Positions 45,501-58,745 of a DNA stretch of 64,000 nucleotides are shown piece after piece. The stretch comes from Yamagishiella unicocca (Eukaryota; Chlorophyta; Chlorophyceae; Chlamydomonadales; Volvocaceae). Where the stretch lies: assembly GCA_003116995.1 (NCBI GenBank), contig BDSL01000035.1:826279-890278 (forward strand), written 5' to 3'. Under the pieces are notes generated by a model, which searched no databases, had not been told where the DNA came from, and saw only the letters and a program-made list of their open reading frames with translations. The first letter of the stretch is position 1. Each line of letters begins with the position of its first letter. Position numbers and translations under genes: made by a program.

Positions 45501-46364
45501 CTGTGCAAGCGGGCGCTGGAGGGCTACGAGCGGGTGCTGGGGCCTGACCACCCGGACACGCTCGTCTTCGTCAACAACTTCGCCTGCTTGCTGGAATCTC
45601 AGGGCAAATACAACGAGGCGGAACCGCTGTACCGCAGATCTCTGGAGGGCAGCGAACGGGCCCTGGGCCCAACGCACCCAGACACGCTCACATCAGTGGA
45701 CAACTTGGCGGGCCTGCTCGAGTCGCAGGGCAAGCACGACCAAGCGGAGCCGCTCTACCGGCGGGCGTTAGATTGCAGGTCGCGAGTGCAGGGCCCGAGC
45801 CACCCAGCCACGCTCTGCACGGTCAACAACATGGCGGTGCTGCTCAAACGGCAGGGCAAGTACGACAAGGCGGAGCCGTTGTACCGGCGGGCGCTGGAGG
45901 GCAGGGAGCGGGCGCTGGGGCGGAGCCACCCGGACACGCTCACTTCCTTAAGCAATCTGGCGGGCCTGCTGGAGTCCAGGGGCAAGTACAAGGAGGCCGA
46001 GCCGCTATACATGCGGGCGCTGGAGGGCAGGGAGCGCGTGCTGGGCCTCAGCCACCCCGACACGCTGTCCTCTGTGAGCAACCTGGCGGTCCTGCTTCAG
46101 TCGCAGGGCAAGTTTGACAAGGCGGAACCGCTGCACAAGCGGGCGCTGGATGGGCGGGAGCGAGTGCTGGGAGCGGACCACCCCGACACACTTACCTCCG
46201 TCGACAACCTGGCGGTGCTGCTGGAGTGCCGCGGCCAGTACGATGAGGCGGAAACGCTTTACAGGCGGGCGCTGGAGGGCAGGGAGCGAGTGCTGGGGCC
46301 AGAGCACCCGGATACGATCACGTCCATGGACCACTTGGCTGGCCTTCTGGACCTGGCTGCGTGA
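42536..46364 (+). CDS. TIR-like domain + TPR protein with N-myristoylation/palmitoylation signal (paralogue 2)
   Basis: Five phase-0 exons (42536-42559, 42899-43090, 43949-44302, 44550-44759, 45249-46364) give 631 residues. Exons 1, 3 and 4 match paralogue 1 exactly in length (24, 354 and 210 bases). The N-terminus is again MGCGASKA. YFVSHTW is at residues 136-142, then FVWFDMFAVNQH and RIWCLYEAW with Glu234 in the TIR catalytic position. The linker exon is 72 bases longer and diverged. The TPR exon has seven 42-residue units, one more than paralogue 1, with near-identical consensus (AEPLYRRALEGRERVLG, HPDTLTSV, NLAVLL). Intron 2 holds a 31-bp tandem array. Conserved introns and domains show a tandem duplication with differential repeat expansion. 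Confidence 0.8.
43507..43624. repeat. 31-bp tandem repeat, about four copies
   Basis: Unit CTTCTGCGCGTCTCGGGGAT followed by CGTCCGGGGAT; the last copy is cut short. It is in intron 2 of paralogue 2 and absent from the matching intron of paralogue 1. Confidence 0.92.
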
Positions 46365-49300
46365 CGGCTTAGTTGCCCGCATAGATGCGTACACAACCGG
46401 CGCCCGTCCATGACCTCGTGGCCATGGCCCTGTGGCCATAACCCACAGGCTATGACCCTGTGGATGTGGGTGCGCGCTGACGCCGCAGTTCCGCCTCACC
46501 GCCGCTAGACCGGTCGCCGCGAGTTGTGGCAGCAGCCGTGAAGGATTGTAGATGTGCTGTGATCCTGTAGCTCCCAAGGCCCTCGCCCTTGGCATCGCTG
46601 AATAATAAGACTCTTCTACTACACGACGGGGCAGGCATTCCGAGCGAGTTGCAGAGAGGTCGATGCGCGAAGTGGCGCGGCGGCCGACCTCGCCGCCGAA
46701 CCGGAGTTACTACCATAACCACTCACCGAGGAGCCCCACGTGCGCGCGGGGCCGCCCACACAGAGTTTTTGGGGCTTAATTAGCACATTACTTACATAAA
46801 TGCGTGTTCGTAAGAGTATGATGTGTGCGGTCCGTGGACGGTCTTATCTTGCACCCACGGGGGTCGGACGCGCGGCATGGCGTTGCGTTGGCGATGCATG
46901 TTTGCGCAGGATGGGGGCGGGTGCATAGGCGTCGGGTAAGGCCGAATGGATCAGGAGGCCGCTGGGTCAATGCGCATCCGCAGCATGCAAACGGCAGCGA
47001 ATATGACCTGCACATCATTAGTGGGCCCTCGGTGATGTGGGTAGGTATGTACGTATAAGCAAGGCAGGTGTGCCCGTCAGAGCGTGGCGTGTAGCCTGTC
47101 TAAAGTATTCGTCTCCGTCGGATGCAGTCCCGCCTCTGCGGCACTGCAGGTTTTCGGCAATGACGGTGGCGGGTTGGCATCAAGTATTTATATCGCTGGT
47201 GTATTGCCGGTGCGGGAGGTTTTACCGTTGGTACATGGCCGTTACCAGTTTAGAATCAGCTATATCGCTGGGTGTCTGGGTTGTGTGTGTCGGAGACTCC
47301 GTCGGACTTCCGATACTAGTCGTACAGCCGTGGCACGGCGCTCATGTCCACAGCGAGTGGGCGTCTGGGCACGCGGCGTGTCGTGCAGTGCGTCTTGCCC
47401 CAGAAGCCTCCGGCACGGCGGGCTTGCGCAGAGGGCCGGGCTCGACCTTCCTGCAGCGCCACAGGAGGCATCACGGGTGGTGCAGTCGGCTTTCGGTGTT
47501 CGTTGAGTGCCGTACCAGCAACGGCTTTGAGGGAGTTGCCTTACTAGCGCGCACGTGGTGGGTTGGAAGGTGGGTGCGCCCTGCTCTGCCCCTGCGACCG
47601 CCTGCGTGTGCAGAGGCTTGCGGGCGCGCCACTGCGCAAGCCACATGCACGCCTCCGGACGGCGATCTGGGACAGCGATCTGGGACGGGCATCGCGCCGT
47701 GATTTTGTTCGTGAAGCGTGGGATGACAACTAACCCATCGAGGAGGTCTTTGCGTGTGTGTGTGTGTGTGTGTGTGTGACTGGCCCCGGGTGCGCTGTGT
47801 CGAGAGGGGGTCGGGCGTGGGCTACTGTGCGTGCTGGCGGTACTTGACTGTGTTTTTCGGACAGGCGGCTCGCTGTCGAGTCGCGGAGATTATCGTGGGA
47901 GAACGGCCGTCTTGCGCGCGAAGGTTTAGAGGTGTCGGTTTCCCTGGCCTGCAGGAGGGGGCAGCACGCGACGTCCACTAGTGTTTTGGGCGTTACGCCG
48001 GCACCGCTTCTTCTGGGCCCGCCTGCCATGCCGCAGGAGCCCTCTGGTGCCTAGCTTGGGATGTCATGTCTGCTCGGGATGATGAATGCCAATGCCCGCT
48101 GCGGTGCGCGCTTACTACTTTTTTGGTGTGTGTCCGCCGGTGCCATGAAATGGCATTCAGCCACTCATCCGCTAGGCCGTAGGGTGCCTAGCAGCCACGG
48201 CTGTCATGGGCTCGGGGCTCGGAGCGTGTTTTAGCAGCCACAGCTGCCATGATGAATGGGCGTCAAGAACTATACCCGTCAGGAAGGAGAGGATTGTTTC
48301 GTGTGGACGCGCCATGTTGTGTCTTATCGTTATTGATGCAATTGATGACTTCTGGGAGCGCCAGTGCCTCGTTTACATCGTTGAATTTACCACCCCGCAG
48401 CGGGGGTGCAGTACGCCTTAACGCTCCTGTCCGGCGAGACACGCTCCTGTCCGGCGAGCTCTCGCCGGAGGGACGCATACGATTTCGGTGACTAGATAAC
48501 GCAATTGGATCTCCACCGTCGTCGCCATCCATAAAGTATACAACCTCTTGTTTGTATTGCTAGGCATTGCTGCGGCTATGGCAGCCATTATGTCCGGCGC
48601 GTAAATTTATTATGATAATGGTTGATTATAAATAGGATACGCTGGGGGCTCGCCCCGATGAGGATTGGATCGGGTGTGTGAACGGGTTGATGGCTTTCCC
48701 AAGCCGCGTGACACCTCCCGGCCCTGCCTCGGCCTCATCGGGCTGCGTTTCATGGTTTCTGTTTTGGGTTGGCCAACGCCCTCCAGCGCTCTGAACGACC
48801 GCCCCGTACCTGGGCAAGGTCATGCGCTTGCCGTGATCCGGTGTGCATCGCGAGACAAGGCCCGGCTGGCCTCCGCATGGTTGAATGTGCGCTGGAACCA
48901 TCTTGGATCCCTGTGTACGGACCCGCCATCTTCAGGCACGGGTGGTGGGTCAGAGGCAGGTGGAATTGGAATGTTGGTGCGGGAATCAAGGGCTGATTGG
49001 AGGGGGGCAATTATGGGCTCATCAGTGTCACGATGTGCGTGCATCTGCAGGATGTTCAACAACATGAGAACGAACGTAGTCGCCTTTTATGCGAAACTTG
49101 TTCATGCCTTTCGAGCTCGGTATGGGCCAGAGGCAGAAACTCAAATTTAACAGCCAACAAATCGACCACGGTGATGACGTTAAGCCCGCGCGGCTAGCGG
49201 GATTTTCGGATTGTTCACCAACGAACGCCAGTATAGCATCGAGGTGAATGCAGTTTCTCAGCGCTCAGCACGAGCCACCTCGCGTGTAAGGAAGCCCAAA

Positions 49301-49898
49301 GTGGGGAGGTCCAGTGACGGCCGTTCACTGACAGCAGTATTCCTTGAGGTCTACTGCACCTCTGTAGGGCATACGGCAGCCAGGGACAACCGAGTTCCGC
49401 AACAACCGGGCGCACAAGGTAGCAGGCTGAGGCCAACATCCAAGCCGTAAACTCAAGGAATGCATAAAAATACGGGTTAGCGGACATTTGCCGACAGGGA
49501 TGTGCCCGTTGACCCGTGGGACTCGGGGTTGGGTGACAGGGTTACAACTGGATGATAGTATAGGATATAGCATAGAAGAAGTAAATCAAATTAATTTTTA
49601 TTTGTCGTGTTAGGCAGGGAAGGAAGGCACCGCGAATTTTCGTTCCGCTGGTCGCCAAGCAGTTGCGTGTACGTTGGGGGCTGCCCACATTACCGGATGT
49701 GCCATGCTAATAATACCACATTAGCAGTGTAAGGCTTAGGCTATTTCTCCATTTGCACTGGCAATCTCTGGCTGATCACCTCAACATGGTGCTAATAGAA
49801 TCCTAAAGCGCATTTCACTGTGGGATGCCAAGCCACGTCGTTAAGTCGACTGAGACAACTGGAAAGAAGGGTTGAAGCAACCACAGTCGGTAGCAGTC
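46365..49898. other. 3.5 kb region without a supported gene
   Basis: Longest open frame is about 220 codons at 47037-47702 but it has no domain, and the opposite strand is equally open. A (TG)n microsatellite lies at about 47752-47778. Upstream sequence of the FG-GAP gene is at the right end. Confidence 0.5.
47752..47778. repeat. (TG)n microsatellite
   Basis: About 13 dinucleotide units, uninterrupted apart from the first bases. Confidence 0.9.
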
Positions 49899-52800
49899 AT
49901 GTACAAGCGGGACGTCGCGATCGTGCTGCTGGCCTGCGTGGCACTGTTGGTGTCGCTTCAAAACGAGGGAACTTTTACTTTTGAAAAAGCATGGTACGCA
50001 CGCCCGTTCCTATTCGCAACATCGGGACAACGTCGTTTGAGTGCTTGATGTTAATTGACGCTGGCGGTACCGCAGGTTCCATCACACGTTGGATGAGACG
50101 CAGGAGCTGTATGCCCAGCATCACGAGCTACCTGCCCCCGTCGTGGTGGGGTCGGGAGGGGGGCATTGGGAGGTGTTGCCTTTGGTGTCGATACCATCAA
50201 ACGCCGGTCCACCCACACCCGACACGCCTCGCCATCTGCCGCCCGAACGATACCCGATCGCCAGCTCGCAACCAACCTGCAGACCATTCATCCCGGAATG
50301 CCGAGCTCAGTCAGCGTTCCCTTGTCAGCTGTTGCAGCTCCTGCCCCGCGCGCCTCGGCCCCCCCCACCGCGCCAGCTATCATATCCATGTCGCGTAACC
50401 GGTTCTAATGCCCCCCCCACCGTTTAGCTGCTCCATCAACCCTACATCACTTCCTGCTCGGGCCGCCGCTGCAGCTGATCTGCTGCCCTGTTGCCGCCCT
50501 GTGCTGCTGCTGCTGCTGCCGCCTCCCAGGCTGACTTGAACGGTGACGGCCACCTGGAGCTGGTGGTCACGACTCCGGACCTGAAGCTGCAGGTGGGGAG
50601 CGGCTGCGGTGCTGGCCATGGTGATGGTGGTGGCGGGGGCTGGCACGTCCCACCGGGGAATGTCGTGTGGCGTAGAGGGCGGGTGTTCGTGCCGTGGAGC
50701 CAGCTACGACGGGGCCCGGGTGGGGCATCAGGGAGCAATGCGGCCGGCTATTCGGCGCCTCCATACGCGGCAGGGAGTTGAGGGCGCCGTCAACATGAGC
50801 AGCGCAGACGCTGGCCGCCACCAGCACCCGTTGCGCGGGCTCACCTGGCCAGACGTCGTACCACCCGCCAGCCCACAGCCCACCTCGCAGCCCCCCATCC
50901 CACCTCGCCGGCGCCCTCGGGCAGCACGTCCCCAGATAGGGCAGGCGTACGGCACCCCGCGTCTCCCACCCAGCAGCGCTGCAGCTGCCACTGCTGACAG
51001 CCGTTTCACTGTCCATATAACCGAGGCGTCGCGCGGCGCCGTCCTCCATCCGCCGCATGAGGGTGGTCGGCCTGGCAAAGGGACACTGTACCGCATAATG
51101 CATCGTGCACGTAATCAGGGGCAAATGCGCTGCCCTTCTCATCACGCCTCCTTTCATTCTGTCCTTCCGGCGACCTGTCCTGCCCTCCCCTCCTCCACCG
51201 TCCCAGGTGGTTCAGCCGGCGCCCCCCGGACACCGCGGCGAGGGCTTCGCCCGGGCCGCCGAGCTGAACTCCATTTCGCTGCTCTTCAAGCGGGCGTTGG
51301 TGGCGGCGGGGCACAGGCCGGTGGGTGGGTGGCTGGGCGGGTGGGTGGCTGGGCGGGTGGGTGGCTGGGTGGCTGGGACATCGGGACCCCGGCTGTCTCT
51401 GGTGGCTTCTGGGACAGGGCCGGGGAATGGGCGGAGGGGGGAATGTAAGGTAGCCGACCGAGGCCTGGGTTCATGGTGCCGTGCACGTCCGAGTCACGTG
51501 ACAAGGGTGGTTCCGGGCAATGGCATGGCTAACGTGGCGTCTAGGTGGGGGGCCATTGTTTCTTGCATATGCGAGTTCATCCACACCGCCCGTAAGGTGC
51601 GAGGGAAGCTGGCAGCCACGCGGTAGGCGACGCGGACGACAGGGGCAGTGGCCGGCCTGGGGGCGGGTGTGGGGGAGGGGGCCTGGTGGCGGGCGCCCGC
51701 AGGCCCGCTACCTCAGTGGTCTCCCTCTCACGTCCCTCACACTCACGGCTTGCTTTACCGACTGGCCGCCACGACTCGCGTGTCTCGCTATGCAGGTGGC
51801 TCTGGCGGTGGGGTATCTGGACCCGCTGCCGGCTGAGAGGGTGCGGCCGCTGCGGAAGCAAGTTATTGTGGTGGTGACGGCATCATGGACGGTAGGCAGG
51901 GGGAGAGGGTCGTGGTCGCAGTAGGAGGGGCGATCCAGGGGCTGGGGAGGGGCTGTAGTGTTTCGGTAGGTAACCCCGGTGGGGTGGTTGGGCTTTCAGG
52001 GGTTCAGTGCTGGCTGGCGGGCCGGGCGGGTGGACGAAGTGTCTAGGGTTGGGTTAGGCTGGCAGCGGTGTTTTGGGGGTCAAGTCGGTGATTCTGGGCG
52101 GGAGTCAGGGCGTGAGTCAGGGGGGGAGTCAGGGCAACAAAGTTTGCGGGCATAGGGCCCTCACCCTTGGCCGCACGGGAAAGGAGCGGGAGGGATGGTC
52201 ACACAGGGGCAGGGCAGCGGAGGGCCTCCTCCCGCCTCCCGGCGGCCAAGCCACGCCGACCCCCCTCCCGCTCCCCTCTTGACCAGGTCATGTGCTTCGA
52301 CCACAACCTGGCGCTGCTGTGGGAGTACGACGCCCGGCAGCACTTCCCGCACCACTCGCACATCAAGGAGGTGGGTGGGTGGGTACATGGTACTCCGGGG
52401 TCGGCACATAGAGAGGAGGGGCAACGTCGGGGCCGGGGGTGGGTTGCAAAGGAAACCCGTGTACGAAAGAAAACGGTCGGGGATGGGTGGGTGGGGCGGC
52501 GCCGGGGGACCGTCCATGGGCAATGCAGTGGCGGGAGGGTGGCGTCTGGCGCTGGCTGTGATGGATCTCTAGTGGATGCGACGTGCAGAGATCGCATTGA
52601 TATTGCTTACCTGGACCAAAGAGCGAGGCGCGGGGTTTCGAGCCACATGCTTGCGCACGCCTTGGTTCGTGTTTTTGGGGAAGCGCAACCACTGCCACGC
52701 TGGCGCCTTCCTACGTCAGTTCCTTTTTAACTTCTTGTTCGCGCTGCTGCTGCTTCCCCTCGCACACACCTCCTCTCCCCCCCCCGCTGTCGCCCTGTCG

Positions 52801-55800
52801 CCCCCACCAGGTGGCGATCTTCATCTCGCCGCATCAGATCCACAACGCCGACCGCGGCCTCGTCGTTGTGGGGGCCAGCGTAATGGTGAGGGGAAATGGG
52901 AAGGGGGAACTGGAGGGGGAGGGGCAAGTTGGGTGCAAGTGGGCCAGGGTGTCTGATAGGGCAGGTGGATGGGTAGGCCAGGGCCAGACGAGTGGAGCAA
53001 GCGCGGGCTCAGGTAGCCACTGCGTCGGGTGGCCACTGCGGTCATCATCCCCCCTCCTCCCCCGCCCGACCCGCAGCGGGGCGACCTGGCCACCGGTGAG
53101 GGCCTGGAGAGTGTGGGTGGCGCCAACGGCACCGCGGGCAGCTTCTTCGAGGACGACGACGTGCTGCTGAGCGAGATGAGGGAGGACGCGGAGCGGAAGG
53201 CGCACCTCAAGAGCGCGGGTGGGGCAGGGCTGGGGCGGAGATGGGGCCGGGCGGGGTGGAGAGTATAGCCGGTAGAGGAGTTGTACTGTTAGCGTCGAAC
53301 ACAGGGAGGAAGGGGTGGGAGGAAAGTAGCCGAGCGCGTGGGGTACGTGGAGGGTCGGTGGGAGCTACGATACGACCAGCAATGATGCCTACATGGATGC
53401 CGCTCCCCACCTGGGTTTCCTCTCCCTCCCTCCCTGGGGCCCCGCCTTCCCTCCCAGGCCTGGCCGAGTCGCTGTCCGACCTGGACGCTGGCGACCCGCT
53501 GGCTGGTCTGCCCGGGTCCCGCCACTTCAGCTACGTGGCGCTGGAGGGCGGCAACGGCAGCCTGCGCTGGCAGCACCGCAGCGGGGACTTCCACAAGGAC
53601 CTGGGGGAGCTGGGCGGGGAGCTGGTGCCGCAGAACAACTACAGGTATGCGTGTGGTGTGTGTTTTAAGTATGCTGAGCGTGTGGTGTGTGTGTGCGTGT
53701 GTGGGGGGTAATGAAGGAAACCCGTGGGTCGGCACTGGAAAGGAAAACCTGTTAACAGGTAGGGGGAGGGGGGACAGGGGGTTGGATGGAAGAGTGCGGA
53801 AGGGTGGTATCGTACGGTGGCGGCATGGGATACGCATCCAGTGCTTCCTGGCCTGGTCCAAGGGGGTCGATGACGGACCAGGTCCGGCAGCCTGCTGACA
53901 GCCCCGCTGCATATCTGTGAAACACCCGTACCTTCCGGCACCCTGGACGAGCACAGGCGCCTCGCAGCCACCTCTCCTGACCCGCCCCTCGCAGCCACCT
54001 CTCCTGACCCGCCCCTCGTACTCTCCCCCCTGCTGGCCGCACGCAGGCTGGACGCCGAGAAGCTGGAGGGTCGCCACTTCGGTGAGGCCTCCTGCCGCGA
54101 CTACCGCGAGTCGGTGCTGCACGTGCTGCCCCACGTGTGGGAGCGACCCGCGGACACCCGCCTGGTGGAGGCGCACTTCGTCAAGCACCGGGTGGGGAGG
54201 GGCGCCACCAAGAAGGACCTGGCGGCGGCGGGAGCAGCGAAGGGGAGAGGTGAGGTGGGCAGGGGCGGGGGGAGCGAGAAGACCCGATTACACGACATAG
54301 GAGACGGCGGGGCTGGGGGGGAACGTGGGGGGTATGTACGGGGGAGGGATAGACTTCGGACACCTAGTTGCGTGCGCATGCTGGCGCACTTGAATTGCCT
54401 GCCGAAAGGGGGGAGGAAAGGGCAAGGGTTTTAGGGTTTTAAGGAAAATTCATGACAGGTTGCCGGGGTGCTGGGTGCGGGAATCGTTCCACGTTTCTGG
54501 GGTGCAGTCACCACCAAGAGGGTGCACGGCGGTGCATGCAACTGCGCGGCCGTGACCGCCAACTCCCCCCCCCCCGGGCACCGGTTCTTTTCTATACCCC
54601 CTTCCGGGGCACCGCCACTGCCTCTTCATCGCGGTGGCTCCCTTACACCCCTGCCGACCCCCCGCCATCCCCGCCCGCCTCCACCACCTGTTGACGCACA
54701 CCCTCCAGGCCTCAAGACGACAGCCGACAGCGGCGACAAGCAGCACGCCACCAGCAGCCTCCTCTCCTCGGGCCTCCTCCGCCCCTCGTCCAAGGGCGGC
54801 GGCGCCGCGCGCCGAGCCAAGCGCACCGCCGGCGTGCCCCCGCAGCACGGCCGCGGAGGCGTGCACTCCATGGACGCCCACGGGGCGGCCGCGCACGGCC
54901 AAAACCCCGGCAAGGGGGCGGCCGCCGGGGCCGGCGGCAGCGGCAGTGTGCCCCTCCCCGGGGGGCCCGCCGACGCGCCTCTGCGGCACCTGGCGCACAA
55001 CGTGACCGCCAACGCACTGGTGGCCTTCCTGGAGGAGGGCGTGGAGGTGCTGCACCTGTACTCGGGTGAGGGAGGGGGGGGAGAGGAAAACCGTAGGGAG
55101 GGGGTTTCGAGGGAGACCCGTGGATGCCAGAAAAAACCGTTTAGAACAGGCGTTTTGAGATGCATGCCGGAGAACTGGGTTGGGGGAGAAGGGGGGGCGT
55201 TAGGGTTGGGACGGTGGACTTGGGGGGTTAGAGGAGAAAGAGGTTGGGAGGGCGCGGTTGGGGGCGATCGGCATCAAGCGAGAGCCCCGCGTCACAGGCC
55301 TTGCCATGGACGGACCTCGTGGCCATAAAGCAGTCAGCTGCTGCGAGTGAGTCCACTCGCAAGCTGCCTCTTGCCTCCATCATCACTCCCACCCCCCTCT
55401 TGACACCCACACCGCGCCCTCCCCCCCTCTGCCTGTCGCGCTGCAATCTAAAACGAGCGTACCCAACGTGTCCAAATCGGGTTTACGTTTTTGTGCCGAC
55501 CTAAGGGGTTCCCTCTCATGCCTCCCTCCAGGCCGCACCGTGTGCAAGCTGCACCTGCCCCCCCGCACGCTCCACGCTGACATCAACGGCGACGGAGTGC
55601 TGGACCACATCTCGGTGTACCACGGCCACGCGGCGGAGGCGGCGGATGGAGGCGAGGAGGCAGGGTGAGGCGGGGCTGGTGGGGGGGCGAGAGAGTGAAG
55701 TTGGGGAAGGCTGCGTGCCGCATCGGGAGTGTACTAGGGAAACCCATGGGTCGGCAATGAAAAGCAAAACCAAGGGAGGGTGGGTTGGGCACATGGCCGG

Positions 55801-58411
55801 AGACGGTAGAGTGGGCGCTGATGCTACGCAGCCAGCAAGCTGGCGCGCCAAGCGGACGGAGAGGGGAGTGGAGGCAGGGGAGGGAAGGGGTGCGACTTCG
55901 CTTCCGGCGAACCCTGTCGTGGCCTTTGCCCCCTCGTTGGGCTGTAAGACCTCCAGCGCCCCCAGCCGAAGCTACCTCCCCCCCTCGGCTGCCTGCACCG
56001 CCTGCGGCCTGCTGCCAACGGCTCAGGACGCTGCTGCCCGGAGAGCTGGGCTCCGTCAGCGGCCGCGGCCACGTCGTGTCGGGGCGCTGTACGGCTGTCG
56101 TACGCAGCGGCATCCCGCCCACTGAGACGCTCTTCAAGGTAATGGGCTCACCGGGGCGCGGGCGGATCAGCGGCCACCGCCGGATAGCGCACCCTGGTCT
56201 TAGCCACGTCACCCTTGGACCCCACCTGGATGCGACCTGCCTCCCCACACCGACACCGACACCGACTGCCCAGCTTGTGCGGCGCAGCAGCAGCAGCACC
56301 GCGCGCGTCCTTCGCAGTGCTCGTGGGAGCCCGTTCATACACACACGCACTCGGGAGCCATGGCCCGGTATCTGCTGCCTGGACGGCTCAACGGACCTAG
56401 GCCGCTCGAAGCCCCAGCGGCCGGCCTCCCCTTTCATCTGCCTCCCCCGCCCGTCCCCATCCCCCCCTGCTGCCCCATCCCCCCCCCTGGCCGCCCTCTC
56501 TTCCCCCCCGGGTCCTCTCGCCCCGCAGGTCCAGGTTTGCCACACCCGTAAGTTCGGTGTGTCCGCCTCGCGCAACGTCTTCCAACGCGCCGCTGCCGCC
56601 GCGCAGCCCACCGAGCTGGCCACCCCCGTCATGCTGCCCATCCCCGACCTCAAGGGATACGGCTCCCGGAGGTGCGCCGCTCCTCTCCTCCTAGGTCGCT
56701 CCTCCTGGGTCACTCCTAGGTCACGACGAGTGAGCTCTAGTGTTAATCGTTGCACCAGCTCCCACGGCAACACCGCCATCCCTATTGCCGAATCACCACG
56801 AAGACACACAGAAACGCAACCCCATGCGCGTTTGCGGCCGCGCTACTTTCCGTGCTCCCTCGCTACTCACCCCGCGGCGCTTGCACACTCCCTCCCCCCA
56901 GGCGGCAGCACGGCATGCTGGTCTTCATGACCAATAAGGGCGAGATGACCGCCGTCAGTGCGGGGGGCAGCCACCTCTGGCAGGAGTACTTGCAGGTCAG
57001 GAGGAGGGGGAAGGGGCGCACTGAGGGCACGGAGCCAGCGGCAGAGCGAGGGCGCTCATGCTGCCGCCCTGTCCTCGATTCCGTGCACCTAGCTCCGCGA
57101 GAAGTCCAGTCCCAGTAAAAGCCCCCCGGCTGCTGCCGCTGCTGCCGGCTCCTGCAGGTGTCGTGGCCCCCTGCCGACGAGAACCCCGACCACGTGGCCC
57201 CCACGCTGTCGGCCATGGCGCTGTACACGCACGCGGTGCCCACCACGGTTCTGGCGGCGGGGGAGGAGCACGCAGGTGGGTGGAGGGGCGCCAGGGGCTG
57301 GCTGGCGGAGGGGTAGGGGGAAGGGTGGCGGGGACATGGGCCTGGCGGAAGGAGCGGAAGGAGGGCCGGGGCGCGGCGAGGAGGGCGCCTCGGCATGTAA
57401 GGGTCCCCAAGCAAGCTCGTCGCGGGGGTGGTGACGCATGGCATGGTTTTGAGGTGACCCCATAAGCAGTTGGTCCACAGTAGGAGGTGAAGCCCCATTT
57501 CGCGGACCGGGGTGGGATGAGCAGTCATGAGGGCGGGAACGGACGGGTAGGGAGTAAGGTTGTTTTTGTGCGGGGTATACTAGGAGGGGAGGACGCATGT
57601 CAAAACCGGAAGCGCATAATAAGCAAGCAACAACGGACCTACTGACCTATTCCCCGCTCCCCGCTCCCACGTACAGTCTTGGTTTCGGAGCACGGCCACG
57701 TGCTGGCTGAGCTGGAGCTGCCCTCTGCCCCCACTCAGCCGATGGTGATTGCGGACTTCAACGGCGACGGCCTCAACGACCTAGTGCTGGTCACCAGCAG
57801 GGGCGTGTACGGATACGTGCAGGTGGGTGCGAGGGGCGAGAGGAGGGAAGCGCAGCGGAAGGGGAGAGCAGGGCAGGGTATTCAGGCTGCGCGAGGGCTG
57901 TTTCATTTTGGACGCTTTTCCGACATCGGCCGGTGATGCGATGCCACGCGTATCCTCTCAACCCCCCGAGTGCTGCGGCAGCAGCAGGGCCACACGAGCC
58001 GCCACGGCGACGTTGGCGCCGGAGGGGCTGAGGACGCGCAGGCGCTCGCCGTCATCGCCAGCGCGTCACCCAACGGTTCCCCATCGCGTCGCGAGCCCTT
58101 TTCCCCACATTAATCGAACTGCATGATCCTTGGATGCGACATCCCCTGACCGCAACCCCAACCCTCTATGCACCACCTGAAAGGCCCCCCTCCAAACCCC
58201 ACGTGCGCAGGTCCCCCACCTGGCTGGTGGCATGAGCCTCAGCGCCCTGCTGTTGACGCTGGTGGTGGCGCTGGGCCTGGTGTACCTGACGCAGCACTAC
58301 GACCCCATGGGCACACAGGGCTCCGGGGCGGCGGTGGGCGGGGTGGGTGCAGGGGCAGGGGCGGCGGGCAGGCGCTCGGCAAAACTGCGCAGCACTGACT
58401 ACGTGGATTGA
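49899..58411 (+). CDS. FG-GAP repeat membrane protein (plant At3g51050-like)
   Basis: Eighteen exons with continuous phase give 810 residues. The N-terminus, MYKRDVAIVLLACVALLVSL, is a signal anchor; near the C-terminus a hydrophobic helix (LSALLLTLVVALGLVYL) is followed by a short tail, so the bulk is lumenal or extracellular. Integrin-like FG-GAP calcium loops are visible: ADLNGDGHLELVV (exon 3), ADINGDGVLDHI (exon 12) and ADFNGDGLNDLVLVT (exon 17). Blocks shared with the Arabidopsis protein include VMCFDHNLALLWEYD, RHFSYVALEG, GRTVCKLHLP and PTQPMVIADF. An Ala/Gly/Ser-rich insert is encoded in exon 11 (54709-55065). In plants the protein is poorly characterised; a beta-propeller role in membrane trafficking or calcium-dependent binding is inference. 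A TGTAA signal follows at 58741. Confidence 0.92.
51305..51382. repeat. GGGTGGGTGGCTGGGC-type minisatellite
   Basis: About four imperfect copies of a roughly 20-bp G/T-rich unit immediately after the exon 4 donor (51320) of the FG-GAP gene. The first copy overlaps the splice donor. Confidence 0.7.
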
Positions 58412-58740
58412 TGAGGAAGGCCCGGATGGCGGACCCACTGGGGACCCATTGGTCGCTGGCTTTTGGGCGGGAAGGGAATAAGGCGGCCGCTGTGTATGTG
58501 CAGAAATCGGTCCTTGATGGTTCGGGTTAGCGATGGCGAGTCTGGCAGGTGGTTTATGTTGGGCCTGTTGTCGAGGACGGGAGGTAGCTCCCCTCGCACA
58601 CACAACCACGTGTCCGAAGACTATGCGCCAGCTAGTTCCTATCCTCCGCTTCCTATGTCGTACGTGGAAAAGGGTCTTCTCACACACCTCTCCATCGGCC
58701 GCCAGAGGTGTTGGGGGCTGGGACGTGTTTTTTAACGTCT

Positions 58741-58745
58741 TGTAA
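58741..58745 (+). terminator. Polyadenylation signal TGTAA of the FG-GAP gene
   Basis: 330 bases after the stop codon, the usual spacing in this type of genome. Confidence 0.65.

Noticed and set aside
47037..47702. 221-codon open frame
   Set aside because: The reverse strand is equally open, codon bias is weak and no motif is seen.
55583..56809. 408-codon minus-strand open frame
   Set aside because: Antisense to FG-GAP exons 12-14 that fit a conserved protein; mirror of GC-rich codons.
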